Shown here one piece after another: positions 18,917 to 30,452 of a DNA stretch of 64,000 nt. Where the stretch lies: the NCBI GenBank assembly GCA_003435055.1, contig QUMM01000017.1, positions 1 through 64,000 on the forward strand, read 5' to 3'. Below the pieces are notes generated by a model, which saw only the letters and a program-made list of their open reading frames with translations, searched no databases and was not told the origin of the DNA. Position numbers and translations under genes: made by a program. How positions within the stretch are numbered: the stretch's first letter is position 1; every line of letters begins with the position of its first letter. This stretch comes from Lachnospiraceae bacterium OF09-6 (GTDB taxonomy: Bacteria > Bacillota > Clostridia > Lachnospirales > Lachnospiraceae).

Positions 18917-18945
18917 ATTATAACTATCAGTCTTTCATTTGTCAA
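18917..18945 (-). promoter_or_regulatory. Consensus sigma-A promoter of the DUF177-rpmF operon
   Basis: TTGACA (18940-18945), a 17-bp spacer and TATAAT (18917-18922): a perfect consensus, as expected for a ribosomal-protein operon. Confidence 0.9.
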
Positions 18946-18971
18946 TCACAAATTTACATAATTTGCAAAAT

Positions 18972-18997
18972 GAGCGTGGCAACAATCTGCCACGCTC
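18972..18997 (-). terminator. Terminator after ackA
   Basis: A perfect 10-bp GC-rich stem, GAGCGTGGCA with TGCCACGCTC, sits 19 bases past the ackA stop and is followed by ATTTTGC on the minus strand. Confidence 0.8.
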
Positions 18998-19015
18998 TAA
19001 ATGTTCCAACTGATT

Positions 19016-20203
19016 TTATACTAAAGCTACTGTCTCGCGGCAGATTGCAAGTTCTTCGTTTGTAGGAATTACTGCAACTTTTACCTTAGAATCAGCAGTA
19101 GAGATCACACAGTCATCTCCACGTTTTCCGTTTGCTTCTGCATCCAGAGAAATTCCAAGATATCCTAAGTAAGCCAGAACCTTTTCGCGTACCAGAGGAG
19201 CATTCTCACCGATACCAGCTGTAAATGCGATTGCATCTACACCGTTCATAGCTGCTACATAAGATCCGATGTATTTTGCTACTCTGTAGCAGAATACTTC
19301 CAGTGCTGCTGCACAAAGCTTGTTGCCTGCTTCCATTCCGCTTTCCAGATCACGGAAGTCACTGGATACTTTGGAGATACCCTGTACACCAGACTTCTTG
19401 TTCAGTACGTTCATAACACCTGCGATATCCAGGTTTTCTTTCTTTGCGATAAATTCCATGATAGCTGGATCAATATCACCAGAACGTGTTCCCATTACCA
19501 GACCTTCCAGTGGAGTCAGACCCATAGAAGTATCTACGCATTTTCCATTCAGTACTGCACTGATGGATGCACCGTTACCAAGATGAGCAACGATGATCTT
19601 GGAGTTGTCCAGATTCAGTCCCAGGAACTCTGCTGCATGCTTAGATACGAAGCTGTGAGATGTTCCGTGGAAACCATAACGACGTACTGCATATTTTTCA
19701 TAATATTCGTATGGAAGACCATACAGATATGCTTTTTCTGGCATGGTCTGATGGAAAGCAGTATCAAATACAGCTACCATCGGTACTCCTGGCATCAGTT
19801 CACGGCATGCATTGATACCGATCAGGTTTGCCGGGTTATGAAGAGGTGCAAGATCGTTGCATTCTTCGATTGCTTTTAATACTTCGTCATTGATGACTAC
19901 GGAGCTTGCGAATTTTTCTCCGCCATGTACGACTCTGTGACCTACTGCATTTACTTCAGCAAGGCTCTTTACTGCACCTGTCTTTTCGTTTGTCAGTGCA
20001 TTCAGTACCAGCTGGATTGCTTCTTTATGGGTAGGCATAGCAGCTTCTGTTACTTCTTTTTCTCCGCCTGCTTTCTGATAGGTAAGTCTTCCGTCGATAC
20101 CGATTCTTTCACAAAGTCCTTTTGCAAGTACTGCTTCTGTATCGGAGTTGATCAGCTGATATTTCAGAGATGAACTTCCGCAGTTAATTACTAATACGTT
20201 CAT
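19016..20203 (-). CDS. ackA: Acetate kinase
   Basis: A full-length protein of 395 residues. It starts MNVLVINCGSSSLKYQL, the phosphate-binding opening of the acetate/butyrate kinase fold, and carries HRVVHGGEKF, FDTAFHQTMP, RRYGFHGTSH and HLGNGAS, which hold the active-site Arg and His residues. It converts acetyl phosphate and ADP to acetate and ATP, the last step of the main energy-yielding fermentation route. It follows pta by 26 bases, so the two are co-transcribed from the promoter upstream of pta. Confidence 0.98.
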   Translation of the reverse strand: MNVLVINCGSSSLKYQLINSDTEAVLAKGLCERIGIDGRLTYQKAGGEKEVTEAAMPTHKEAIQLVLNALTNEKTGAVKSLAEVNAVGHRVVHGGEKFASSVVINDEVLKAIEECNDLAPLHNPANLIGINACRELMPGVPMVAVFDTAFHQTMPEKAYLYGLPYEYYEKYAVRRYGFHGTSHSFVSKHAAEFLGLNLDNSKIIVAHLGNGASISAVLNGKCVDTSMGLTPLEGLVMGTRSGDIDPAIMEFIAKKENLDIAGVMNVLNKKSGVQGISKVSSDFRDLESGMEAGNKLCAAALEVFCYRVAKYIGSYVAAMNGVDAIAFTAGIGENAPLVREKVLAYLGYLGISLDAEANGKRGDDCVISTADSKVKVAVIPTNEELAICRETVALV

Positions 20204-20229
20204 TGAAATCTATCCTCCAAATTATTATA

Positions 20230-21224
<995 letters not shown>

Positions 21225-21335
21225 GATTCTTTGACTCCTTTCGTATGATATGTTCCTGATCTCTCAGGCGGCACTTTGATGCCATAACACTGCCATATTC
21301 TGACAGCAGACTGTATACAGTCTCTCATAAATCTC

Positions 21336-21364
21336 ATTATATTATTCACAAATTGATTTTTCAA
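21336..21364 (-). promoter_or_regulatory. Promoter of the pta-ackA operon
   Basis: TTGAAA (21359-21364), a 17-bp spacer and TATAAT (21336-21341) on the minus strand, with a leader of about 105 bases before pta. Confidence 0.75.
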
Positions 21365-21451
21365 CCAGGAATCTGTGTTTCATGAATTTTTTTCCAAACA
21401 CTTTATTTTTCTTTTCATATAAAGTCTTTCTGTCTTATAACTCCACACGAA

Positions 21452-21485
21452 AAAAGGCAGGAAATCAGAAGATTTCCCGCCTTTT
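21452..21485 (-). terminator. Terminator after fba
   Basis: A 15-bp stem, AAAAGGCGGGAAATC with GATTTCCTGCCTTTT on the minus strand (one mismatch or G-U pair), with a 4-nt loop and T tail, 12 bases past the fba stop. Confidence 0.85.
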
Positions 21486-21496
21486 GTTTCTTAGGA

Positions 21497-22465
21497 TCAG
21501 ATCTTGTCGTTACTTCCAAGAACGTTAACGATCTTATGAGCAACCATATCTTTTACAGCCTGACGAGCTGGTTTCAGATACTGACGTGGGTCAAAGTGAT
21601 CTGGATGTTCTGCAAAGTATTTACGGATGTTACCTGTCATAGCAAGACGGATATCGGAGTCGATGTTGATCTTGCATACAGCCATTGTAGCAGCTTTTCT
21701 TAACTGTTCTTCTGGAATACCTACTGCATCCGGCATATTTCCGCCGTACTGATTTACCATCTTAACAAATTCCTGTGGTACAGAAGATGATCCGTGAAGT
21801 ACGATAGGGAATCCCGGCAGTCTCTTAGCACATTCTTCCAGAACGTCAAAACGAAGTGGAGGTGGAACAAGGATACCTTCCTCGTTACGTGTACACTGAT
21901 CAGCTGTGAACTTGTAAGCACCGTGGCTTGTTCCGATTGCGATTGCAAGAGAGTCACATCCTGTCTTGTCAACGAATTCTTCCACTTCTTCTGGACGTGT
22001 ATAGCTTTCATGACCAGCTTCTACAACGACTTCGTCTTCAATACCTGCCAGAGTACCAAGCTCTGCTTCTACAACAACACCATGAGCGTGTGCATATTCT
22101 ACTACCTTTTTAGTCAGTTCGATATTTTCTTTAAAAGATTTGGAAGAAGCATCGATCATAACTGATGTAAATCCTCCATCAATACAGCTCTTGCAAAGTT
22201 CAAAGCTGTCACCGTGATCCAGGTGAAGAGCGATTGGGATCTCTGGGTTCTCAATAACTGCTGCTTCTACTAATTTTACAAGGTATGTATGGTTTGCATA
22301 AGCACGAGCTCCTTTGGAAACCTGAAGAATAACCGGACTCTTCAGTTCTCCTGCTGCTTCTGTGATACCCTGTACAATTTCCATGTTGTTAACATTGAAT
22401 GCTCCGATTGCATATCCACCATTGTATGCTTTTTTGAACATCTCGGTCGTAGTAACTAATGGCAT
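21497..22465 (-). CDS. fba: Class II fructose-1,6-bisphosphate aldolase
   Basis: 322 residues from the ATG after AAAGGAGA. The longer frame upstream of this start is not coding-like. Zinc ligands and active-site residues are in LHLDHGDSFE, VEAELGTLAGIEDE, AIGTSHGAYKF and FPIVLHGSSSVP, as in the FbaA/Fba class II family. The enzyme splits fructose 1,6-bisphosphate into dihydroxyacetone phosphate and glyceraldehyde 3-phosphate using Zn2+. It is a single gene with its own terminator. Confidence 0.97.
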   Translation of the reverse strand: MPLVTTTEMFKKAYNGGYAIGAFNVNNMEIVQGITEAAGELKSPVILQVSKGARAYANHTYLVKLVEAAVIENPEIPIALHLDHGDSFELCKSCIDGGFTSVMIDASSKSFKENIELTKKVVEYAHAHGVVVEAELGTLAGIEDEVVVEAGHESYTRPEEVEEFVDKTGCDSLAIAIGTSHGAYKFTADQCTRNEEGILVPPPLRFDVLEECAKRLPGFPIVLHGSSSVPQEFVKMVNQYGGNMPDAVGIPEEQLRKAATMAVCKINIDSDIRLAMTGNIRKYFAEHPDHFDPRQYLKPARQAVKDMVAHKIVNVLGSNDKI

Positions 22466-22676
22466 AATCTTTGTCTCCTTTTTTTGTATTTGACTGTATC
22501 CCATTGTATTTGTTTTGAAACAGTCCTCACCGTCTATTATAAGATTTTTTCCAAAATTATCAATAAGATTCTTTCTTTTTTTTGCAATTTCTTTTCCTTT
22601 TTTTCTATTGCACGTAAAACAGGACATTCTGCCTTGCATCTGCCTGCAAATAATGCTACACTTTTTCTTATATTTT

Positions 22677-22818
22677 GTAACTGTTCAGAGGCAAGCAAAA
22701 TTTCAAAAAACAGGTATAAAATGCTTGCATTTTTAAAACTGTTTTTGAAATTTTATTTGGCGGATACGCCACACCGACGAAATGCGTAGCATTTTGGAGG
22801 CTGGCTCTGAATAGTTAC
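22677..22818. repeat. 142-bp intergenic element with inverted ends (copy A)
   Basis: Ends: GTAACTGTTCAGAGGC (22677-22692) and GGCTCTGAATAGTTAC (22803-22818), inverted repeats of 16 bp with two mismatches. The interior contains AAAATTTCAAAAAACAG pairing with CTGTTTTTGAAATTTT, GGCGGATACGCC and AAATGCGTAGCATTT, so the whole can fold into several stems. There is no reading frame. It fills most of the 378-base gap between fba and tmcAL; the remaining part holds only the fba upstream region. The same ends and the same length recur at 54095-54236. Confidence 0.7.
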
Positions 22819-22843
22819 TATATTTTAAAAATACGGAGGGTTT

Positions 22844-24129
22844 ATGAAAATAGCCGGCATTATTACTGAATATAATCCATTTCATAACGGCCACGCCTAT
22901 CAGATCGAAAAAGTACGCCAGGAAACTGGTTCTGATTATGTGGTGATTGTCATGAGCGGTGATTTTGTGCAGCGGGGGGAACCGGCTGTACTGGATAAAT
23001 ATGTGCGCGCACACATGGCTTTGGAAAATGGCGCTGATCTGGTGCTGGAACTTCCTGTGGCATTTGCCTGCGCCGGAGCCGAATATTTTGCCAGAGGCGG
23101 CGTCTCCATTTTGAACAGTCTTGGCTGTATCGACACTCTTTGTTTTGGCACTGAGCAGGAATGTCTTTCAGACTTTGAACAGGTTGCTTCTCTTCTGTCC
23201 CGGGAGCCTGTCGACTTTCAGCAGTTGCTTCTTTCTTATCTGAAAAAGGGAATGGGATATCCTGCTGCCCGTTCTGCTGCGCTTTCTGATTATCTGCATA
23301 CAGATGTTTCTTTTCTGCGTCTTCCGAATAATATTCTGGCGCTGGAATATCTGTGTGCTTTAAAAAGGTTTCAAAGCCCCATTGCACCACATGCAATCCA
23401 AAGAGTGGGGTCTGGTTATCACAGTCCTGATCTGACCGGGCATTTTTCATCTGCTACTGCAATCCGGAACACACTTCTGCACAAATGCGCACGTATTTCT
23501 GAAGATTCATCCGTTACCTGGCAGAAGATGCTGCATTGCAGGAATATATGCCTGCTTCCGCCTGGATTCTTCTTCAGGCTTATGCCAAAAACTACGGTCC
23601 CATAGAGGCTGAAGATTTTGCTTCAATGATACAGTATCGACTGATGCTGGCTCGCACACCGGAAGAACTTCAGGATTATTTTGATATTGATGCTTTTCTG
23701 GCAAACAGAATCTTTCAGAATCGCTTTTTGTTTCAAAATTTTGCTGATTTTACTGAACTGCTGACCTCCAGGAATCAGACCAGAGGTCATATCCAGAGAG
23801 CACTGTTCCACCTGCTTCTGGATATTCAGGAGCCTGCTGCTCCTGCACTTTTTCTCCCTCAGTACACCAGGATTCTTGGTATGCGCCGAAAATCTTCACA
23901 GATTTTAAGGATAGTCAAGTCACATTCTGACATCCCGGTTCTGACCAAGATGGCAGACGCCCCAAAAAATATCCTGGATTTTCCTTTTCATGATGAAGAG
24001 AGAAAAAAAACTGCCATTTGCCAATTACAGCAAACGACACTTTCCTCTCACATTTATGAATCCGTACTTTCTCAAAAATACCACCAGCCATTTCGGCATG
24101 AAAATACCCGTCAGATTGTGATCCTCTGA
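22844..24129 (+). CDS. tmcAL: tRNA(Met) cytidine acetate ligase (frameshifted)
   Basis: About 428 residues after adding one base. It opens GIITEYNPFHNGHAYQ, the HxGH-type nucleotidyltransferase motif of the YlbM/TmcAL family, with FVQRGEPAV and GADLVLELP next. The frame breaks at about 23515 (TCATCCGTTACC, one T missing) and resumes with YLAEDAALQEYMP to the stop at 24129. TmcAL activates acetate with ATP and acetylates the wobble cytidine of elongator tRNA-Met. It is a single plus-strand gene with a ribosome site (GGAGGG) and a terminator over its stop. Confidence 0.9.
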
Positions 24130-24150
24130 TCTGGTCTGACGGGTTTTTTT
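24107..24150 (+). terminator. Terminator overlapping the tmcAL stop
   Basis: CCCGTCAGA pairs with TCTGACGGG and is followed by seven T. The left arm lies in the last codons of tmcAL. Confidence 0.85.
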
Positions 24151-24157
24151 CATTTTC

Positions 24158-25522
24158 TTAGTTCTTAAAACTGTGAATTGGTGCCGGAATTCTTCCGCCT
24201 CTGTTTACAAAATCTGCACAGGAGAACTGATTTACCGGCATGATCGGTGCATAGCCAAGCAAGCCGCCAAACTGTACAATTTCGCCTACCCCTTTTCCGA
24301 TTACCGGAATTACTCTGACTGCTGTAGTCTTCTGATTTACCATACCAATCGCCATCTCATCAGCAATGATACCGGAAATCGTAGTGGCCGGTGTATCTCC
24401 AGGAATGGCGATCATATCCAGACCTACAGAGCAGACGCAGGTCATAGCTTCCAGCTTCTCAATGCTCAAAGCTCCTGCCTGTACTGCATCGATCATTCCC
24501 TGATCTTCACTGACCGGAATAAAGGCACCACTCAAGCCTCCTACATAAGAAGAAGCCATTACGCCGCCCTTCTTTACCTGATCATTTAACAATGCCAGTG
24601 CAGCTGTCGTACCTGGTGCTCCTGCATACTCCAGACCAATTTCGCAAAGGATATCTGCCACACTGTCTCCAATAGCAGGCGTCGGTGCAAGAGACAGGTC
24701 AATGATACCAAACGGAATATTCATCCTTCTGGATGCTTCCTGCGCTACCAGCTGTCCTACACGGGTTACTTTAAACGCAGTCTTTTTAATCGTCTCGCAC
24801 AGTACCTCAAAGTTCTCGCCTCTTACTTTTTCCAGAGCACGTTTTACTACACCAGGACCGCTGACACCTACATTGATCACCGCATCACCTTCGGTAACAC
24901 CATGGAATGCTCCAGCCATGAATGGGTTGTCGTCCGGAGCATTGCAAAATACCACAAGCTTCGCGCATCCAAGAGAGTCATTCTCTTTTGTCAGTTCCGC
25001 TGTTTCCAGAATCATATCCCCAAGAATTCGAACTGCATCCATGTCAATACCAGTCTTAGTAGAACCCACATTTACAGAACTGCATACCCGTTCAGTTTCT
25101 GCCAGCGCCTGTGGAATCGAACGGATCAGATTTTCATCGCTTCTGGTCATGCCTTTGCTGACTAATGCAGAATACCCGCCAATAAAGTTCACGCCCACTT
25201 TTTTTGCAGCACGATCCAGCGTTCTGGCAATGGTCACATAATCTTCCGGCGTTTTACATGCACTGGCTCCCACCAAAGCAATCGGCGTCACAGAAATTCT
25301 CTTATTTACAATCGGAATACCATATTCATTCTCAATATCCTGGCCAGTTGCTACCAGATTCTCTGCCAGTGTGGTAATCTTCCTGTAAATATTGTCATTT
25401 AATTTTTCCAGATCTGTGTCAATGCAGTCCAGAAGACTGATACCAAGGGTAATGGTACGGACATCCAGGTTCTCTTCAGATATCATTTTATTGGTCTCAT
25501 TGACCTCAAATATATTAATCAT
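24158..25522 (-). CDS. PFL family protein (UPF0210/DUF711)
   Basis: About 454 residues. The sequence is the conserved UPF0210 type, with [13 protein letters not shown] at the start, then [30 protein letters not shown] and [16 protein letters not shown]. The family is structurally related to pyruvate formate-lyase-like barrels, but its reaction is unknown. It lies 15 bases after an ACT-domain gene, a pairing conserved in many Firmicutes and archaea, which suggests that the ACT protein regulates it. Two start codons lie two codons apart; the second has the better distance from GGGG and was chosen. Confidence 0.9.
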   Translation of the reverse strand: MINIFEVNETNKMISEENLDVRTITLGISLLDCIDTDLEKLNDNIYRKITTLAENLVATGQDIENEYGIPIVNKRISVTPIALVGASACKTPEDYVTIARTLDRAAKKVGVNFIGGYSALVSKGMTRSDENLIRSIPQALAETERVCSSVNVGSTKTGIDMDAVRILGDMILETAELTKENDSLGCAKLVVFCNAPDDNPFMAGAFHGVTEGDAVINVGVSGPGVVKRALEKVRGENFEVLCETIKKTAFKVTRVGQLVAQEASRRMNIPFGIIDLSLAPTPAIGDSVADILCEIGLEYAGAPGTTAALALLNDQVKKGGVMASSYVGGLSGAFIPVSEDQGMIDAVQAGALSIEKLEAMTCVCSVGLDMIAIPGDTPATTISGIIADEMAIGMVNQKTTAVRVIPVIGKGVGEIVQFGGLLGYAPIMPVNQFSCADFVNRGGRIPAPIHSFKN

Positions 25523-25537
25523 AATCATCTACCCCGC

Positions 25538-25810
25538 TTAAATTCTGTGCATTTTATTGAAGATCTCTTCATGCTGGCACATAATAACCACACCAATCTC
25601 TTCTCCCAGAGCTTTCAGATCGCCTGCAAGAGCTGCAATATCTTTTTCTGAAGCGGTTGCATCTGTTACCATCATCATGTTAAAAAAACCATCTACAATG
25701 GTCTGTGAAATATCCAGAATATTCACGTTGTTCTCTGCCAGATAAGTACATACCCTGGCGATAATACCTACGGTATCTTTTCCTACTACTGTGATGATTG
25801 TCTTCTTCAT
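25538..25810 (-). CDS. ACT domain protein (UPF0237)
   Basis: 90 residues forming a single ACT domain. It opens KTIITVVGKDTVGIIARVC, followed by NILDISQTIVDGFFNMMMV. Such domains bind small ligands, often amino acids, at dimer interfaces. It stands directly before the PFL-family gene with a 15-base gap, the conserved arrangement of UPF0237 and UPF0210. The ligand is not predictable from the sequence. Confidence 0.92.
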   Translation of the reverse strand: MKKTIITVVGKDTVGIIARVCTYLAENNVNILDISQTIVDGFFNMMMVTDATASEKDIAALAGDLKALGEEIGVVIMCQHEEIFNKMHRI

Positions 25811-25828
25811 AATGTCCTCCTCTTTTCT

Positions 25829-26625
25829 CTATACTGTCACCAGCTGTGAAACTTCGCTGCGTTCTGCGACACGGATCTGAAAATCCGATGCCTTATAAGG
25901 GTTCTCACCCATTGTGACCTCCATACAAACTGTCTCATAAGCAAGCGCATCATAATTGTTTTCCTTGCTCAGATGCCCGAGAAATATATGTTTCAGATTG
26001 TCATGCAATACCCGGCACAAAAGTCTTCCTGCATTCTCATTGGAAAGGTGTCCGTGTGTGCCGAGAATCCGTTGCTTTAAATAATAAGGATACGGGCCTG
26101 CCTGTAACATACGAATGTCATGATTGGCTTCCAGAAGCACTGCATCCAGATCTTTCATATTCTCAATAATGTAATCACTGAATACTCCCAGATCCGTTAC
26201 CACTGCAACAGAAGTCTCTTCGTGACTGATGCGGTAAGCAGATGGCTGGGCTGCATCATGGGGAATCTCAAAGGGATGCACTGTCACATCTCCTACCTGA
26301 AAATCCTCATCTACGTGAATTTCCCGATACAGTCCTGCATCAATCGTGCCTAGCTGCTGCAATTAGCTATGGCATTCAATGTTCCCTTCGTGCCATATAT
26401 AGGAATCCCATATCTTCTGGAAAGAACACCCAGACCCTTTATGTGGTCAGAATGCTCATGGGTAACCAGAATCCCATCTATATCTGTTGCGGCCCGGTCA
26501 ATGCTCTTCAGCCCCTTTTCAATCTGTCTGGCGCTGACCCCTGCATCTACCAGAAGTGCGGTATGATCTGTACCGGTATAGGTACAGTTTCCGCTGCTGC
26601 CGCTTGCTATACTACAAAAATCCAT
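25829..26625 (-). CDS. WalJ/YycJ-like metallo-beta-lactamase-fold hydrolase (frameshifted)
   Basis: 265 residues after adding one base. The N-terminal part carries FCSIASGSSGNC, LLVDAGVS and the zinc motif VTHEHSDH. The frame ends at NAIANCSS and continues in the next frame from QQLGTIDAGLYREI through LLEANHDIRML, GTHGHLSN and LGHLSKENN. The junction at about 26360 is mended by a third A. The family includes WalJ (YycJ), a nuclease-like enzyme linked to DNA replication and cell-wall signalling. Its start overlaps the end of coaE by 14 bases, and the ACT gene follows after 18 bases, so one operon is likely. Confidence 0.88.
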
Positions 26626-27226
26626 GTGTCATTAACCCTCTATCTATTTGCTTATATGTATTTTCTACATTATCACTGCTGTTGTCAATCATAAATTGAC
26701 AGAATCTGCGGAATTCTTCATCACTTTTCTGATTCTTCAGAACTGCTCTTGTCTTCTCCGGTGTATAGCCTCTGGATCTCTGAAGGCGCCTGATCCTTGT
26801 TTCCTCCTCCACATACACATACCAGATCTCGTCACAGATCTCATCATAATGATCTTCCAGAAGCAGTGCAGCCTCCAGCACCACAAAAGGCACTTTTCCA
26901 CTTTCCCGTTCTTTCCGAATCTCTTTTCGAATATAGGCTTTTACCGCCGGATGCACCATATGATTCAGTGCTTCTACTTCCTGACGGTCTGCAAAAACAA
27001 TCCTGGACAAAACCGGCCTGTCAATACTTCCATCCTCTTTCAGAATCTTTTTTCCAAATCGGTCAACGATCTGTTCATAGCAGGATGTCCCAGGCTGCAT
27101 ACAAAGATGTGCTGCTTTATCCAGTTCGATCACTCTGGCTCCATATTGCTGTGCGAGATAAGACAGGATGGTACTCTTTCCGGCACCAACCCCGCCTGTA
27201 ATTCCTAATATCTTAATGTGCTTCAT
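26612..27226 (-). CDS. coaE: Dephospho-CoA kinase
   Basis: 204 residues from the ATG that overlaps the polA stop. It opens KHIKILGITGGVGAGKST (P-loop), followed by VIELDKAAH and the lid region with RIRRLQRSRGYT. It adds the 3'-phosphate in the last step of coenzyme A synthesis. The polA-coaE order is common in Firmicutes. It overlaps both neighbours (polA upstream, the metallo-hydrolase downstream). The longer reading frame that starts inside polA is not the real start. Confidence 0.96.
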   Translation of the reverse strand: MKHIKILGITGGVGAGKSTILSYLAQQYGARVIELDKAAHLCMQPGTSCYEQIVDRFGKKILKEDGSIDRPVLSRIVFADRQEVEALNHMVHPAVKAYIRKEIRKERESGKVPFVVLEAALLLEDHYDEICDEIWYVYVEEETRIRRLQRSRGYTPEKTRAVLKNQKSDEEFRRFCQFMIDNSSDNVENTYKQIDRGLMTHGFL

Positions 27227-29849
27227 ACCAGTCACTTCCACTCTGTATATCAATCTCCATAGATACGGCAAAATCGGTTACTCCCAGCATCTCCTGATGC
27301 AGAATTTCACGCACTCTTGCTTCTTCTTCCTTTGGCGCTTCAATGAGAAGTTCATCATGTACCTGCAACACCAGACGTGCCTGCAGCTGTTCTTCCCGAA
27401 GTCGCTGATCTACCCGAATCATAGCCAGCTTAATGATGTCTGCTGCAGTTCCCTGAATCGGTGAATTCATGGCAATTCGTTCTCCAAAAGAACGCTGCAT
27501 GAAATTACTGGATGCCAGTTCCGGTACCGTCTTCTTCGGTGATAATACGTGGCAATATAACCCTTTTCTTTTGCATCTGCCACTGCCCTGTCCAGGAATT
27601 CCTTAATCTTCGGATAGCTTGCAAAATAACTGTCAATGTACTCCGATGCCTCTTTCCTGGAAATTTTCAGGTCCTGACTCAGCCAAAGGCGCTGATTCCA
27701 TAAACAATGCCAAAATTTACTGCCTTGGCATTTCTTCTCTGAAGTGGCGTCACCTGATCCAGTGGAGTATGGAATACCTGCGAAGCTGTCAGCGTATGAA
27801 TATCAATTCCATTCTGGAATGCATGGATCAACGCTTCGTCTCCTGATAATGCTGCCAGAACGCGCAGTTCGATCTGGGAATAATCTGCATCAATAAAGAT
27901 CCAATTCTCTTTTGGCAAAAATACCTTTCGAAACAGTCGCCCCATTTCGGTGCGGATCGGAATGTTCTGCAGATTCGGATCTGTGCTGCTGATTCTCCCT
28001 GTGGCCGTCACCGTCTGATGGAATGTTCCATGAATTCTTCCATCTTCACCAATAAAAGACGCCAATCCATCCGCATAGGTTGACTTCAGTTTTGCCACCT
28101 GCCGATAATCCAATACTTTTTGAATAATTGGATACTCCGGTGCCAGGTTCTCCAAAATATCCGCAGCCGTAGAATACCCGCTCTTTGTTTTTTTGCTTCC
28201 AGGAATCTGCAGTTTTTCAAAAAGAATCAAGCCAAGCTGCTTCGGAGAATTAATATTAAACTCTTCCCCTGCATCAGTGTAAATTTCCTGTTCCAGCTGA
28301 TGGATTTTCTCTGACAGTTCTCCGGCGTATTCTTTCAAAATACCCGCATCAGCCGGATACCTGCTTTTTCCATAGCGGATAACGCATATACCAGAGGCAT
28401 TTCCATTTCTTCAAAAAGAGAGGCCATCTCTTCTGCTTTTAATTTTTCCAGCATAACCGGCATTGCATGCAAAGCCGTATAACTCTGATAGCAGCCGACA
28501 GCGGACAGGATCTTATCCTCCTCATCCAGATCTTTTAGCTTACTCTTTCCCAGCAATTCTGTTTTTCCAGGAAGCATGGTTGCCAGATAATCCTTCGCCA
28601 TATCCTCATAAGGATATTCTCCTTTTAACGGATTCAGAAGATATGCTGCAATTGCTGCATCCTGAATCTTTTTGCGAACAGATTCTGCCGGTTTCCAGAA
28701 ATGCATCTGTTCTTTTAACTGAATGGTCACCGCCTGTTCTGCCGTCTGCAACAATTCATCCAGTGCCGAAGTCAGATAGCCCTCTGTCAAAAAGCCCTGC
28801 TTGCAGAAGAAAAATGTATCATTTGCTCCACTGACTGCCATTCCGCGAAATGCTTTTTGTTCGTCAGAAAGCAAAAAGAAACCGATTTGCTTTTCTTCTT
28901 TTAGCTGTCCCAGCCACTCTCCTGCCTGTTGCAGATCTGATGTTACATGGAAGCTCTCCGCCACCTGATTCTGCTCACTTTGATCAATCTCAAATCTGGA
29001 AAGCATATTCTTGAATTCCAGTCTTTTGCAAAGTTCAAACGCTTCTTTTGTATACAGATCTGTCATACGAGCCTGCTCCATATCCAGTTCAAAGGGACTG
29101 TGAATATTGATCGTTGCCAGTTCCTTGCTCATCTGCGCCATATCATAATGGTCTCTCAGAGATTCCCTGGCTTTATTCGGCTTAATCTCTTCCACATGCG
29201 CGTAAGCATTCTCAATGCATCCATATTCCACGATCAGCTTTGTTGCTGTTTTTTCTCCCACCCCAGGGATACCCGGAATATTATCAGAAGAATCTCCCAT
29301 CAGTGCTTTTAATTCTATGATCTGGATCGGTGTCACCTGGTACTTTTCCATCACATCTTCCGTGCGATAATTCTCGATCTCGGTACCACCCTTTTTCGTC
29401 TTCGGAATCCGGATCATAATATGATCGGCAGCCAGCTGCAGCAGATCTCGGTCTCCTGATACCACAACTGCCTCCAGGCCATCTGCTTCTGCTTTCTTAG
29501 CCACTGTTCCCAGCAGATCATCTGCTTCATATCCCTCCAGCATCATCAATGGCACTTTCATGGCCGTGAGCATCTCTTTGATCACCGGCACCTGCTGACG
29601 CAGCTCCTCCTGCATCGGTTTTCTGGTTCCCTTATACTGCTCATACATTTTGTGACGGAATGTCGGTGCCTTCAGGTCGAATGCTACTGCAAAATAATCT
29701 GGCTTTTCCTCATCCAGAATCTTGAACATAATATTCAAAAAACCATATACGGCATTGGTATGCAATCCCTCTGAATTAGTCAGATCCGGCACACCATAAT
29801 AAGCCCTGTTCAATATACTATGTCCATCGATTAACACAATTTTTTCCAT
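27213..29849 (-). CDS. polA: DNA polymerase I (three frameshifts)
   Basis: 879 residues when three single bases are restored. Domains in order: 5'-3' exonuclease (VLIDGHSILNRAYYG, EGYEADDLLGT, GDSSDNIPGIPGVGEKTA), a 3'-5' exonuclease-like domain that appears degenerate, then the polymerase domain (TATGRISSTDPNLQNIPIR, DADYSQIELRVLA, RRNAKAVNFGIVYG, QVHDELLIEAP). Breaks are at about 28354 (CCGG), 27683 (GCC) and 27537 (CCGGTACC). Each is repaired by one added G or C, giving family-typical sequence across the joints. The start is the ATG after AGGAG, inside the end of the upstream zinc-finger gene. Three losses in a repair and replication gene point to sequence error. Confidence 0.93.
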
Positions 29850-29883
29850 ATTTTCTGTTATACTCCTGTTCTTACTTGGATCC

Positions 29884-30417
29884 TTAATCCGGTATCGGTC
29901 CCGGCTCCACATTCATCTCCGTCTCCGGCACCGTCACAATAATCTGCCGCTTATGATTCGTCTCCGGTTCCAGTTCTTCTGTCGATTGTAGCTGTAACAG
30001 AGGCATTCTGCCAGACTCTGTCTGCGACTGTTCTTCCTCCGGTGTAATCCACTGATAAACCAGTGTGTTGGGAAGTCCTCCATGAAGCAATGCATCCACT
30101 CCCACAAATGCTGCAATTCCAAGCACCATTCCTACAATCACATAAAAAAACTTTTTCAAAAAACGGACAGATTCATTCTTCTGTAGATGCATCTGCATCT
30201 TTTCCATATCTTTTTTCAAAATCTCCTGCATATCAAAAGACTCTGTATCATCGGAATCCAGCTTCTGCAGCGCATAGTAAATTGTAAAATATACCTCTAA
30301 TTCCTCGCTACAGGACTTACAATGCTGTACATGATCCAGAAAAGCTTCCAGTTCCGCATCCGACAGCTTCCGTTCGATATAAGGCATAATCTTCTGCTGT
30401 ACTGTTCTGCAATCCAT
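29884..30417 (-). CDS. Zinc-finger (anti-sigma-like) single-pass membrane protein
   Basis: 177 residues. The N-terminal H-x3-C-x2-C type motif (LDHVQHCKSCSEEL) resembles the zf-HC2 anti-sigma zinc finger. A transmembrane helix at about 87-110 (FFYVIVGMVLGIAAFVG) and an acidic, Pro-rich outer tail follow. No sigma gene is adjacent; the downstream gene is polA, whose start lies 34 bases past this stop. It may be a stand-alone anti-sigma-like protein or have another membrane role. The zinc-finger call rests on the Cys/His spacing only. Confidence 0.65.
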   Translation of the reverse strand: MDCRTVQQKIMPYIERKLSDAELEAFLDHVQHCKSCSEELEVYFTIYYALQKLDSDDTESFDMQEILKKDMEKMQMHLQKNESVRFLKKFFYVIVGMVLGIAAFVGVDALLHGGLPNTLVYQWITPEEEQSQTESGRMPLLQLQSTEELEPETNHKRQIIVTVPETEMNVEPGPIPD

Positions 30418-30452
30418 TCTTTTAAACCTCTGTCTGTAAACTGTTTTATGAT

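Noticed and set aside
27213..28360. Programmed frameshifting in polA and other split genes
   Set aside because: There are too many sites in unrelated genes, no slippery heptamer with downstream stem is consistent, and each is fixed by one added base. Sequence error explains all.
29884..30417. The zinc-finger gene as partner of the ECF sigma at 3452 or 17468
   Set aside because: Both sigma factors already have adjacent membrane partners, and the distance is over 12 kb.
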